A stretch of DNA of 64,000 nucleotides from Pseudochryseolinea flava. Lineage in GTDB: Bacteria > Bacteroidota > Bacteroidia > Cytophagales > Cyclobacteriaceae. Of this stretch, positions 56,666 through 64,000 are shown piece by piece. Made by a program: the position numbers and the translations under genes. Position 1 is the stretch's first letter. Every line of letters starts with the position of its first letter. The stretch covers positions 1 through 64,000 of the forward strand of contig NZ_QMFY01000021.1 of the NCBI RefSeq assembly GCF_003286915.1, written 5' to 3'. The notes beneath the pieces are model-generated. The model searched no databases and was not told the origin of the DNA. It saw only the letters and a program-made list of their open reading frames with translations.

Positions 56666-56675
56666 TGTTTAGACT

Positions 56676-57974
56676 ATGTTGAATCTTTCATCACGCCGTA
56701 TAAACGAGATCATCAAAGAAGGCAACTTGTATTCGCTTCGCGCGCTCAAAACACCCGCGCCAGGCATCCTTCTCGCTAGGTTATTGATGGCACTCGGTGT
56801 CATACTATTTATATTCCTGTTTTTACCTTGGCAACAAAACATCCGTGGAACGGGTAGCGTAACGACCTTAAGCCCAGCGCACCGACCACAAACTGTTCAA
56901 GCGGTTATCGCCGGGCAAATTCAGCAATGGCATGTACGCGAAGGAGATTTTGTCGACAAGGGCGACACGATCGTAACGATACGAGAAGTAAAAGAAAAAT
57001 ACTTCGACCCTGACCTGTTACTGCGTTTGCAAGAACAGCTTACCGCGAAAAAGAATAGCCTTTCTTCTAAAAATGAAAAAGCACAGGCACTAAAACGTCA
57101 GATCGCCGCACTGAAGGATGGCATGCAAAGAAAAATCGAGCAGTCTATTGCCAAAGTAGAAGCGGAGAAAGTAAAATTTCAAAATGCAGAAAATCAATTT
57201 CAACGGAATAAGAAACTTTTTGAAGCCGGTAACATTCCGCTCACAAAATTTCAGGACATTGAATACAAATACCAAGGCAGTTCCGCCGACTATCAAAATG
57301 CTCAACTTGAGGTAAAGAGACTAAAGGCGGAGTTTGATGAAAAGATCAGTAAATCCGAATCAGACTTACGCACAACGGAAGCTGAGATGTTTGAATCACA
57401 AAGTGAAATCGCAAAACTTTCAAATGAATATACCAACACAGAAATCAGGAGTGGTCAATACAAAATTTTAGCGCCGCAGGCGGGCATAATGGTTCGAGCT
57501 ATACGCGCGGGAATTGGCGAAACAATTAAAGAAGGTGATCCGGTTTGCACCGTCATGCCTCAAGCCGAAGACCTTGCTGTTGAGATGTACGTGAAAGCAA
57601 TGGATGTTCCCTTGATCAGCAAAGGACGAAAAGTCAGAATCGAATTTGATGGTTGGCCTGCATTGCAATTTTCGGGATGGCCGAGTGTATCTGTCGGTAC
57701 TTTCGGCGGTACGGTCGAAGTCATTGACTTTGTAAGTTCGCAGCCAGGAGAATTCCGAATCCTCATTACACCAGACGACACGGAAGAATCATGGCCCAAA
57801 CAATTGCGTGTCGGATCGGGCACGAAGAGCTGGGTCATGCTCGACGATGTTCCTGTATGGTATGAATTGTGGCGACAGCTTAATGGCTTCCCACCAAGTT
57901 TGTACAAGGCGCCATCGCCCGCAACGGGTGCAGAAAACAAATCGGACAAAGCATCGTCAGATAAAAAAAAGTAA
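56676..57974 (+). CDS. HlyD-family membrane-fusion (periplasmic adaptor) protein
   Basis: A 432-residue adaptor that links an inner-membrane exporter to a TolC channel. An N-terminal cytoplasmic segment is followed by one membrane helix (about 29-51), a biotinyl-lipoyl half-motif (VIAGQIQQWHVREGDFVDKG), a long coiled-coil hairpin (about 115-255), the second lipoyl half (ILAPQAGIMVRAIRAGIGE) and a beta-barrel domain (AVEMYVKAMDVPLISKGRKV). The C-terminus is charged and Ser/Lys-rich. It is 10 bp after the ABC gene and 4 bp before the TolC-like gene. Confidence 0.94.
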   Translation: MLNLSSRRINEIIKEGNLYSLRALKTPAPGILLARLLMALGVILFIFLFLPWQQNIRGTGSVTTLSPAHRPQTVQAVIAGQIQQWHVREGDFVDKGDTIVTIREVKEKYFDPDLLLRLQEQLTAKKNSLSSKNEKAQALKRQIAALKDGMQRKIEQSIAKVEAEKVKFQNAENQFQRNKKLFEAGNIPLTKFQDIEYKYQGSSADYQNAQLEVKRLKAEFDEKISKSESDLRTTEAEMFESQSEIAKLSNEYTNTEIRSGQYKILAPQAGIMVRAIRAGIGETIKEGDPVCTVMPQAEDLAVEMYVKAMDVPLISKGRKVRIEFDGWPALQFSGWPSVSVGTFGGTVEVIDFVSSQPGEFRILITPDDTEESWPKQLRVGSGTKSWVMLDDVPVWYELWRQLNGFPPSLYKAPSPATGAENKSDKASSDKKK

Positions 57975-57978
57975 TGGT

Positions 57979-59436
57979 ATGAGAAGAATCGTGATCACCT
58001 TTATCTTGCTGCATTCATTATCGGTGCTACACGCGCAAATAATGCGTGACTCAGTTTTTGTGTTACCCGATTCGGTGAAGCCTTTTACGATTCAAAACTT
58101 TTTCGAGTTGATCATTCAACATCATCCCGTTGTAAAACAGACGTTGTTGTTGTCCGAAACAGCGAAGCAAGAGATTCGGCTTGCGCGTGGAAGCTTTGAT
58201 CCAAAAATAGAAACACAGTTTTTACTCAAACATTATAATGACACTGAATATTACCGACTATTCGATGCCGCATTAAAAGTTCCAACACGGTCGCCAATTA
58301 CAACGACTATCGGCGTCGAGCGTAACACCGGTGAGAATTTGAATCCAGAGCACTACATTTCTAACGAATATAATTACAGACAACTTTATGTAGGGATTGC
58401 TGTTCCATTGGGAAAAGGATTGCTCACAGATGAACGCAGAACGACGTTAAAGCAAGCGCAACTTTTTGGCGATATGATGGAAGCTGAACAAATCAAGCTA
58501 ACCAATAAACTTCTTCTAGAAGCTGCTAAAGACTATTGGGAATGGTATTACAGCTTTTATAACTATCGCCTCGCGCACAGTACCGTGACCGTTGCGGAAG
58601 AAATCTTTCGTCGCACTAAATTAAATTTTCAAGGTGGAGAAGTCTCTGCCATCGATACAGTACAAGCACGGATCACACTATTAGAACGACTTGTCAACCA
58701 GCAAGAGTCGCTCAATTCGCTCAAGAACCAGACGTTAAAAATATCGACCTATCTCTGGGATAGTCTTCAGAACCCAGTTGAACTGCCACCCACATATGCA
58801 CCTGCAGGTGAAAGTGACATGCTTCTTTTAACATCTACCGACGTCAAGGCGTTGGTTGATATGGCAAAAGCAAATCATCCTGAACTCCGAAAGTTGAACG
58901 TTAAGCTACAACAACTCGAACTTGATAGAAAGTTATTTCGAGAGTACATGAAGCCGCAAGTTGACCTCTCCTACTATAAGCTCAATCAACCATTTTCTCC
59001 GGAAGGGATCAACAGTAACTTCACATGGAATGACAATTACAAATTTGGTCTCGACTTCTCGTTCCCTATCTTCTTGCGAAAGGAACGTGCGAAACTCGAA
59101 CAAACAAAGCTGAAACTGACCAACACGAAATATGATCGTGACCTAGCCTATCGCCAGATTTTGAATGACATCAATACAGCCTACAACGAGCTAGTAAATA
59201 ACGGACTTGTCTTACAACAGCAGCGCGCTGCCGTGTCATTATACTACACATTGATTAACGCAGAAATGACCAACCTTGAGAATGGCGAGAGCGACTTATT
59301 TAAGATTAACATTCAGCAAGAGAAACTATTCAACGCACAATCCAAACTCATCAAAGGGCTAGCGGCGTATGAAAAGCAAAAAGCGATATTATATTGGTCA
59401 GCCGGAACTTCTCCGTTGAGCGCCATCGGAAGATAA
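57979..59436 (+). CDS. TolC-family outer-membrane efflux protein
   Basis: A 485-residue TolC-like protein from the ATG at 57979, which gives a signal peptide (MRRIVITFILLHSLSVLHAQ); a reading frame upstream into the hlyD gene is spurious. Two internal repeats of long helices (EQIKLTNKLLLEAAKDYWEWY ... LVNQQESLNSLKNQTLKI and KLRKLNVKLQ-like ELRKLNVKLQQLELDRKLF ... YRQILNDINTAYNELVNNG) and the outer-barrel strands fit the OEP family. It forms the outer-membrane exit of the TetR-controlled ABC/HlyD system. Confidence 0.94.
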   Translation: MRRIVITFILLHSLSVLHAQIMRDSVFVLPDSVKPFTIQNFFELIIQHHPVVKQTLLLSETAKQEIRLARGSFDPKIETQFLLKHYNDTEYYRLFDAALKVPTRSPITTTIGVERNTGENLNPEHYISNEYNYRQLYVGIAVPLGKGLLTDERRTTLKQAQLFGDMMEAEQIKLTNKLLLEAAKDYWEWYYSFYNYRLAHSTVTVAEEIFRRTKLNFQGGEVSAIDTVQARITLLERLVNQQESLNSLKNQTLKISTYLWDSLQNPVELPPTYAPAGESDMLLLTSTDVKALVDMAKANHPELRKLNVKLQQLELDRKLFREYMKPQVDLSYYKLNQPFSPEGINSNFTWNDNYKFGLDFSFPIFLRKERAKLEQTKLKLTNTKYDRDLAYRQILNDINTAYNELVNNGLVLQQQRAAVSLYYTLINAEMTNLENGESDLFKINIQQEKLFNAQSKLIKGLAAYEKQKAILYWSAGTSPLSAIGR

Positions 59437-59516
59437 TACATCATCTTTCAAACATTCATATGTTCGGCGATTACAAGTCTAATCATTAGATTTAGGGGAT
59501 ATAGCATCACCAGTTA

Positions 59517-60329
59517 ATGGAAAGATATCCCGACATAGGAAAATTATTTACCCCGCTTCAACCATCGACTGAGCGTACTGTCAATGGGATTGTATATTCA
59601 CAAGTGAGGTCAGCGCCGCCGTTACAAAAGTACATTTACAGTTATTGGGAATTTTACACTGATCAGCCATTACGCCAGCCCTATAGTCATCGAATCGTCG
59701 CCGACGGATGCATCGCATTAATCGTCGACATCCTGAATCCTGAAAATAATTTCATCCGCGGATTTATAACGAGTTACACGGAGTACCAATTCGACGGAAG
59801 TTTTCATTACGCCGGCGTATGTTTTTATCCGAGCGCATTCCCTGTACTCTTTGGGCTACCTGCCAGTGAACTCACCAATGTATTTGAACAGCTGAATAGT
59901 TTTCTGCCTCATGTAGCCAGAACCTTTACACAGCTATTTGACACCAAGACGAACATCTCGCGTACAAAGCAAACGTTTGATGACTATTTCATTCGTAAAA
60001 TGATCCGCGGAAACCTCGCTTATGACGCTCGCTTTTTCAACGCCGTCGACATAATTCTTAAATCAGGTGGGGCGCTAAACGTACAAACCGATTTGAAGAC
60101 CGGCGTTAGCCCCCGCCACTTGAGACGACTATTCGATTTCTACGTCGGAGAAAGTCCCAAGATGTTCTGTACCGTTGTTCGTTTCCAGAATATCATTAAC
60201 CAAAGACCAACGGCCATCTGTATTCGTGAAAAGAAAATTTTTTATGAAGCGGGCTACTATGATCAAGCGCATTTTATCAAAGAATTTAAACGTCTCTATG
60301 GATTAACGCCCTCGTTTGCGTTACAGTAA
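59517..60329 (+). CDS. AraC-family transcriptional regulator
   Basis: A 270-residue regulator. The N-terminal 160 residues form a DUF6597-like sensing domain (PLQKYIYSYWEFYTDQPLRQ ... RIVADGCIALIVDI ... YAGVCFYPSAFPVLFG), and the C-terminal part is the AraC HTH (GVSPRHLRRLFDFYVGESPK and IFYEAGYYDQAHFIKEFKRL ... GLTP). The first helix-turn-helix LKTGVSPRHLRRLF is well kept. It stands alone, with gaps of 80 and 134 bp, and could control the DUF4932 gene or act elsewhere. Confidence 0.93.
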   Translation: MERYPDIGKLFTPLQPSTERTVNGIVYSQVRSAPPLQKYIYSYWEFYTDQPLRQPYSHRIVADGCIALIVDILNPENNFIRGFITSYTEYQFDGSFHYAGVCFYPSAFPVLFGLPASELTNVFEQLNSFLPHVARTFTQLFDTKTNISRTKQTFDDYFIRKMIRGNLAYDARFFNAVDIILKSGGALNVQTDLKTGVSPRHLRRLFDFYVGESPKMFCTVVRFQNIINQRPTAICIREKKIFYEAGYYDQAHFIKEFKRLYGLTPSFALQ

Positions 60330-60463
60330 ACGCGTTTCTGCATCTGCGCAACTTTTACTTTGTCCGTTTTTTACAACGAACTTCATGTGTACTATTTCAT
60401 CTTTGCAGCGGAGCTCAGTCTCCTATCAATAAGTCCAATTTCCCAATAAATTTGTATCAACGC

Positions 60464-61546
60464 ATGCGATTTGCAAGTTTTCTGTTATTTCTCCTTAGCT
60501 CAATAAATGTTTTTTCTCAGAAACAATCTACCGTAACGGTTACGGTGAATCGAGAAACGCAGCTGTTCGCTATTGTGACTTACCTTTCAGGGAATATTCA
60601 ATTTGTTATTCCATCTGATTATGAGTCGGCCGTGAAGAAAGAATTTAAATCCTTTAAAAAACATCCGGCGGTCTCCGAAATAAAGAACCTATACAAAGGA
60701 AAAGATTTTTACATCGAAGCCGTGCATCCCATGTTAGGCTTTAGATGTTCATCGCTTCCTGAATTAAAAATCATATACACTCCCGATCACGTTGACCTAG
60801 CTGCCCTGGAAAAATACTTGCAATACCTGCGCAACTTCGCAGATGAGATTGCGTATCAAGACTTTTACGACGCACATAGACCCGCCATGGAAGCATGGGA
60901 AAAACCAGTACTTGACACCATTGTTAAGTATGAGATGGCCGACAAGCTTGGCAACCTTTTTCGCCAGCACAAAACCTTCACGGTGCACCTCAATCCGTTC
61001 AACAGTTGGGGAGGTCAAGCGTTTGTTCCGAACGAACATTACGCAGATACAAACGCATCCTTCATCTTGGGATACAACAGTTACACGGCATCTTCGGGCA
61101 AAGACAAACCACCATTTTTCAACAGCCGCGCAATGCTTGTAGAACTGTTATGGCACGAAGGTGCCCATACCTATATCAATGCGCGCATCAAAAAAAATTT
61201 AAAGCTGTTTGATGAAAGTCAATCCCTCCTCAACGAACAGCGCCAGACAACGCTTCAAAAGGCTGGCAAATTCAAATGGGAATGGGAATACTTTCTCGAC
61301 GAGCAAATCACCCGCGCTACGGTTGCTTACCTATTACTCATTAATATGGGCGAAGTTGACTGGTTAAAAGAATGCGCACGTCAGGAGCAAATGGGCTTCA
61401 CGTTTACCAAAGAAATTTCGTTGCTATTAAAAACATATGACAACGACAAGGCGAAGTATCCAGACTTCACAGATTTCCTACCTACGATAGCAGACTTCTT
61501 AAAAGTAAAAGCCAAAAATTCATATGGCCAATCGTCGCAAAAATAA
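60464..61546 (+). CDS. Secreted DUF4932-type protein with HExxH motif
   Basis: About 360 residues from the ATG at 60464 (MRFASFLLFLLSSINVFSQ signal peptide); an in-frame TTG lies 12 nt upstream. The middle region resembles DUF4932 proteins, with SLPELKIIY-like segments and the zinc-protease-like motif LLWHEGAHTYIN (H231, E232, H235). A downstream Glu in LDEQITRATVAYLL could be the third metal ligand, as in gluzincins. So a periplasmic or exported metallopeptidase is likely but unproven. It precedes the alpha/beta-hydrolase-like gene by 49 bp. Confidence 0.8.
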   Translation: MRFASFLLFLLSSINVFSQKQSTVTVTVNRETQLFAIVTYLSGNIQFVIPSDYESAVKKEFKSFKKHPAVSEIKNLYKGKDFYIEAVHPMLGFRCSSLPELKIIYTPDHVDLAALEKYLQYLRNFADEIAYQDFYDAHRPAMEAWEKPVLDTIVKYEMADKLGNLFRQHKTFTVHLNPFNSWGGQAFVPNEHYADTNASFILGYNSYTASSGKDKPPFFNSRAMLVELLWHEGAHTYINARIKKNLKLFDESQSLLNEQRQTTLQKAGKFKWEWEYFLDEQITRATVAYLLLINMGEVDWLKECARQEQMGFTFTKEISLLLKTYDNDKAKYPDFTDFLPTIADFLKVKAKNSYGQSSQK

Positions 61547-61595
61547 CTAGACTACGAAAGCATCTTTCATATCCCACAAATACTTACGTCGTATT

Positions 61596-62456
61596 ATGAG
61601 CAGACATATCATTGCAATCATCGCTTTTCTTTTCACAACATCACAACAAGTAAACGCTCAAACACCTGCAACCGTTGCCGTGACGGGGAAAGGTAAACCT
61701 GTTCTATTTCTTCCGCATATCGGTTGTTCACCTGATATGTGGAATGAAGTCGTATCCGAGATATCAAAGACCCATGAATGCCATGTCTTTTCTTTCGCTG
61801 GGTTTGCCAAAGCGCAACCACTAAAAGAAAACTACACCGCTCAATATCTCACTTACATCGCACAATATATTACTGACAAAAAATTGAAGGATGTTACACT
61901 TGTCGGCATGAACTATGGTGGTTTTATATCACTTCAATTGGGCACAACACTGCACGTAAAAAAAATCGTGGTAATCGACACATATCCGTTTCTATCGCAA
62001 GTCCTCAATCCTGACGTTACTTTGACAGAAGCAGCAGCATACGCTTCCCAAGCAAAATCGAGTTACCTCGCTCCCACGGATTCTGCTTTCCACGCCGTCA
62101 TGTATCAAACCGGAAAAGCCATGATTACAAACGATTCTGTAAATGCTAAACGCTATGCAGAATGGAATGTACAATCAGACAGAAAAACGATCGCGGAAGT
62201 ACTCGCAGATCAAATGAAAACTGATTTGCGCCCCGCGCTTGCCAATATAAAAATTCCGGTGTTAATCATCGGCACTTGGTATTTTGGAAAAACATACAAA
62301 AAACTTCCCATTGAAGAAGGTTACCGTATGCATGAAACTTTTTACAAGACTTTGACTAACCGTACCATCAAACTCACGGAAACGGCAAAAGACTTTATGC
62401 AATGGGATGAACCGCAATGGTTTCTGAACGAAGTAAAACACTTTTTGGCTAAGTAA
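61596..62456 (+). CDS. Alpha/beta-hydrolase-fold protein lacking catalytic Ser and His
   Basis: A 286-residue protein with a signal peptide (MSRHIIAIIAFLFTTSQQVNAQ) and a clear alpha/beta-hydrolase fold: PVLFLPHIGCSPDMWNEV, then the nucleophile elbow LVGMNYGGF and a last strand VLIIGTWYF. The usual G-x-S-x-G reads GMNYG, with Asn106 where Ser is expected. At the site of the catalytic His, the segment TAKDFMQWDEP has Asp266 (the usual pattern is KHFxxxD.P). Both key residues are changed, so it is probably not a normal hydrolase; a binding role is possible. Confidence 0.85.
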   Translation: MSRHIIAIIAFLFTTSQQVNAQTPATVAVTGKGKPVLFLPHIGCSPDMWNEVVSEISKTHECHVFSFAGFAKAQPLKENYTAQYLTYIAQYITDKKLKDVTLVGMNYGGFISLQLGTTLHVKKIVVIDTYPFLSQVLNPDVTLTEAAAYASQAKSSYLAPTDSAFHAVMYQTGKAMITNDSVNAKRYAEWNVQSDRKTIAEVLADQMKTDLRPALANIKIPVLIIGTWYFGKTYKKLPIEEGYRMHETFYKTLTNRTIKLTETAKDFMQWDEPQWFLNEVKHFLAK

Positions 62457-62491
62457 ACAATTCGTGACAATAACGGAACGCTCGTCAACCG

Positions 62492-64000
62492 TTAATACAC
62501 AATCAACTTGTACACACTGGTTGAATTTGCTCGAAGTAAGCGTAGGACATATACGCCAGGGTTTAATGTAAAGCTTGATTCGGCATTCGTAATCACTTTC
62601 CGCATCACGGGCTTTCCTTCGATCGTCAGCACTTCATAGGAAGACCCGTGAAGCAGACCTGATGTTTTTAAATACACTGTGCCATTGGAAGGAATCGGAT
62701 AAAGCTGAAATTGATTGTCCTCCTCAATGTTGGTTATCGTGGGCGCGGCGATAGTTATTGACTTCAGATCGGATATATCACAACGATTGATTGATCGAAC
62801 GGAGATTATTGCATCCCCTGTAAAATCATCATCCCACATGAGGCTGGCATTGTTTGACCCGCCGGCGGTCACTACACCCGCTCTCATCGGTTCAACTTTC
62901 CATACATACTGGGAAGCACCAAACTGCTCATCGATCGACAATGTGGTAACCCGTGCGTTATTTTCCGTATCGTGCGACACCTGAATCTCACCAACAACGT
63001 CACTCAAATTCTCACAAGGCGTGTCTACTTGAAACACAGTAATGTAACTATGCATGTCGCGCGTCCACGCAATGTAGCCGTCGTGAATGACAGGAAGCAT
63101 ATCATCGCCTTCATCCATCGAAAGTTGTATCGTGGAAGTGCCGTTGAATAAATATACCTCTCTGTTGTAGGTATCATTAGCATAAGCATCAAAGACTACT
63201 ATATTTCCTGAAATGCGTGCATTTCCAGAATTGTAAGCAGTGTAGGCAGATATATTTTCAGGTTCACCGCCAAAGGTGTAGTAATAAACTTGCCCTGTTG
63301 ATCCACCTGAGGTAAATGATTGCCACGTGAGGTTGCTCCCAGAAAGTCGGATATCGTAATCATTAACGTCGTTGTTCGTGATTTGCTTGACCTCCCCGTC
63401 CTTGTAGACAAAAATTTCGTTATCGTGACCGTCGTAACCTACCCAAGCGATTAATTCATCGGAAATTCTTCCACCGCCATCGTCATACGCGTTGTCTGTA
63501 AGCTGCGTCGTCGAACCTTCTTCATAGAGAAAAATTTCGTAATCAGCGCCTACTAATTTTTGCCAGAGAACTCTTCCCTGGCAGATCTCCGGGCCAGCAT
63601 CGTCCGCTGCATCATTGGTAATCTGCGTTGTTTCATTTCCATCGAAAGAAAAGACATCATAATTCTTACCACTTGATCCCCATACGATCACGCCATCAGA
63701 TATCTTTGGATGAAACTCAAATCCGGGTGTCTGCGTCACACGTTTTTCAACATTGTCTCTGTAGTAATAGATCTCGGTGTTGCTTGTTGAAAAATTCCTC
63801 ACCCAACTCATCACGCCATTTTCGAGCGTCGGCAATACATCATGTACACGATTTTTCGTGACCTGATACGTTTCATTTCCATCGTAATAATAAACCTCGT
63901 AGTCGTTCGCAAGCGCCATCGAATCTTTATGAGAAGGCTGCCCTGCCCATGCCAACTGATTCCTCCATATCGTGAGATCGCTCGCCGCATAAGCGTCAAC
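62492..64000 (-). CDS. T9SS-exported beta-propeller protein (5' end outside the window)
   Basis: A partial gene: the frame remains open to the window edge at 64000, and the first residues seen (VDAYAASDLTIWRNQLAWAG) continue a repeat. About seven repeats of roughly 45 residues (EIFLYEEGSTTQLTDNAYDD, EIFVYKDGEVKQITNNDVND, EVYLFNGTSTIQLSMDEGDD and similar) form a TolB-like beta-propeller with Asp-rich loops. A Ig-like region follows, and the C-terminus (FQLYPIPSNGTVYLKTSG ... NPGVYVLRLLRANSTSVYKL) is a type A T9SS sorting domain. The N-terminus and signal peptide are not visible. Substrate unknown. Confidence 0.85.
   Translation of the reverse strand, partial: VDAYAASDLTIWRNQLAWAGQPSHKDSMALANDYEVYYYDGNETYQVTKNRVHDVLPTLENGVMSWVRNFSTSNTEIYYYRDNVEKRVTQTPGFEFHPKISDGVIVWGSSGKNYDVFSFDGNETTQITNDAADDAGPEICQGRVLWQKLVGADYEIFLYEEGSTTQLTDNAYDDGGGRISDELIAWVGYDGHDNEIFVYKDGEVKQITNNDVNDYDIRLSGSNLTWQSFTSGGSTGQVYYYTFGGEPENISAYTAYNSGNARISGNIVVFDAYANDTYNREVYLFNGTSTIQLSMDEGDDMLPVIHDGYIAWTRDMHSYITVFQVDTPCENLSDVVGEIQVSHDTENNARVTTLSIDEQFGASQYVWKVEPMRAGVVTAGGSNNASLMWDDDFTGDAIISVRSINRCDISDLKSITIAAPTITNIEEDNQFQLYPIPSNGTVYLKTSGLLHGSSYEVLTIEGKPVMRKVITNAESSFTLNPGVYVLRLLRANSTSVYKLIVY

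Noticed and set aside
57808-57978. Upstream extension of the TolC-like gene into hlyD
   Set aside because: The added 57 residues overlap hlyD in another frame and precede a perfect signal peptide at 57979.
1-64000. tRNA, rRNA, CRISPR array, insertion sequence or prophage
   Set aside because: Intergenic regions were read for cloverleaf ends, regular spaced repeats and transposase or integrase genes; none was found. Small RNAs without clear structure could be missed.

Overview
The window looks like a chromosome segment of a free-living, non-photosynthetic Bacteroidetes bacterium, most likely of the order Cytophagales. Evidence: two SusC/SusD pairs with an ECF sigma/FecR pair, several proteins with C-terminal type IX secretion (T9SS) sorting domains, a PorP/SprF homologue, PorT-like small outer-membrane barrels, the long Bacteroidetes form of urocanase, and almost no Shine-Dalgarno sequences. 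No tRNA, rRNA, CRISPR array, insertion sequence or prophage was recognised. The genus is inference only.

Layout. 1-2.2 kb: three small outer-membrane beta-barrels. 2.4-7.0 kb (minus): accA, a terminator, then a tight unit of metallo-beta-lactamase-fold hydrolase, patatin-like lipase and urocanase. 7.2-11.9 kb: a T9SS-exported subtilase, a lipoprotein metalloprotease, a small conserved protein and a frameshifted dihydrofolate-reductase-family gene. 12.1-15.8 kb: a multi-PAS histidine kinase with its receiver, facing a lone CheB catalytic domain. 16.0-36.4 kb (minus): one large polysaccharide-utilisation locus: ECF sigma, FecR, SusC (with STN domain), SusD, then a second SusC, SusD, SusE set, a 1228-residue cytochrome c/PA14/propeller/DUF1080 lipoprotein and a GH76 endo-alpha-mannanase with crystallin, ricin, PA14 and T9SS domains. 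GH76 suggests alpha-1,6-mannan, perhaps fungal, as the substrate. 36.6-40.3 kb (minus): a three-gene T9SS-type operon ending at PorP/SprF, followed by a response-regulator remnant. 40.8-43.7 kb: a second receiver and multi-PAS kinase. 43.8-49.2 kb: AI-2E-type permease, D-lactate-dehydrogenase-like enzyme, flavodoxin and a P2-type cation ATPase. 49.4-52.7 kb: a fasciclin lipoprotein and a LytS/LytTR pair. 53.8-59.4 kb: a TetR, ABC, HlyD, TolC export operon. 59.5-64 kb: AraC regulator, HExxH protein, alpha/beta-hydrolase-fold protein and a T9SS propeller protein running off the edge.

The most striking item is a pair of near-identical 89-nt leaders directly upstream of both susC genes. Each holds a hairpin and an 11-codon upstream ORF (MKLQVVFNPRG) that is the same in both, and the end of this ORF can pair with sequence just before its start codon. 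This looks like an RNA or leader-peptide control device shared by both transporter operons. Other items worth a second look are an export ABC protein whose ATPase motifs are almost all degraded, an alpha/beta-hydrolase-fold protein without catalytic Ser and His, a one-base frameshift in a DHFR-family gene, and a response-regulator fragment abutting the porP stop codon in frame.
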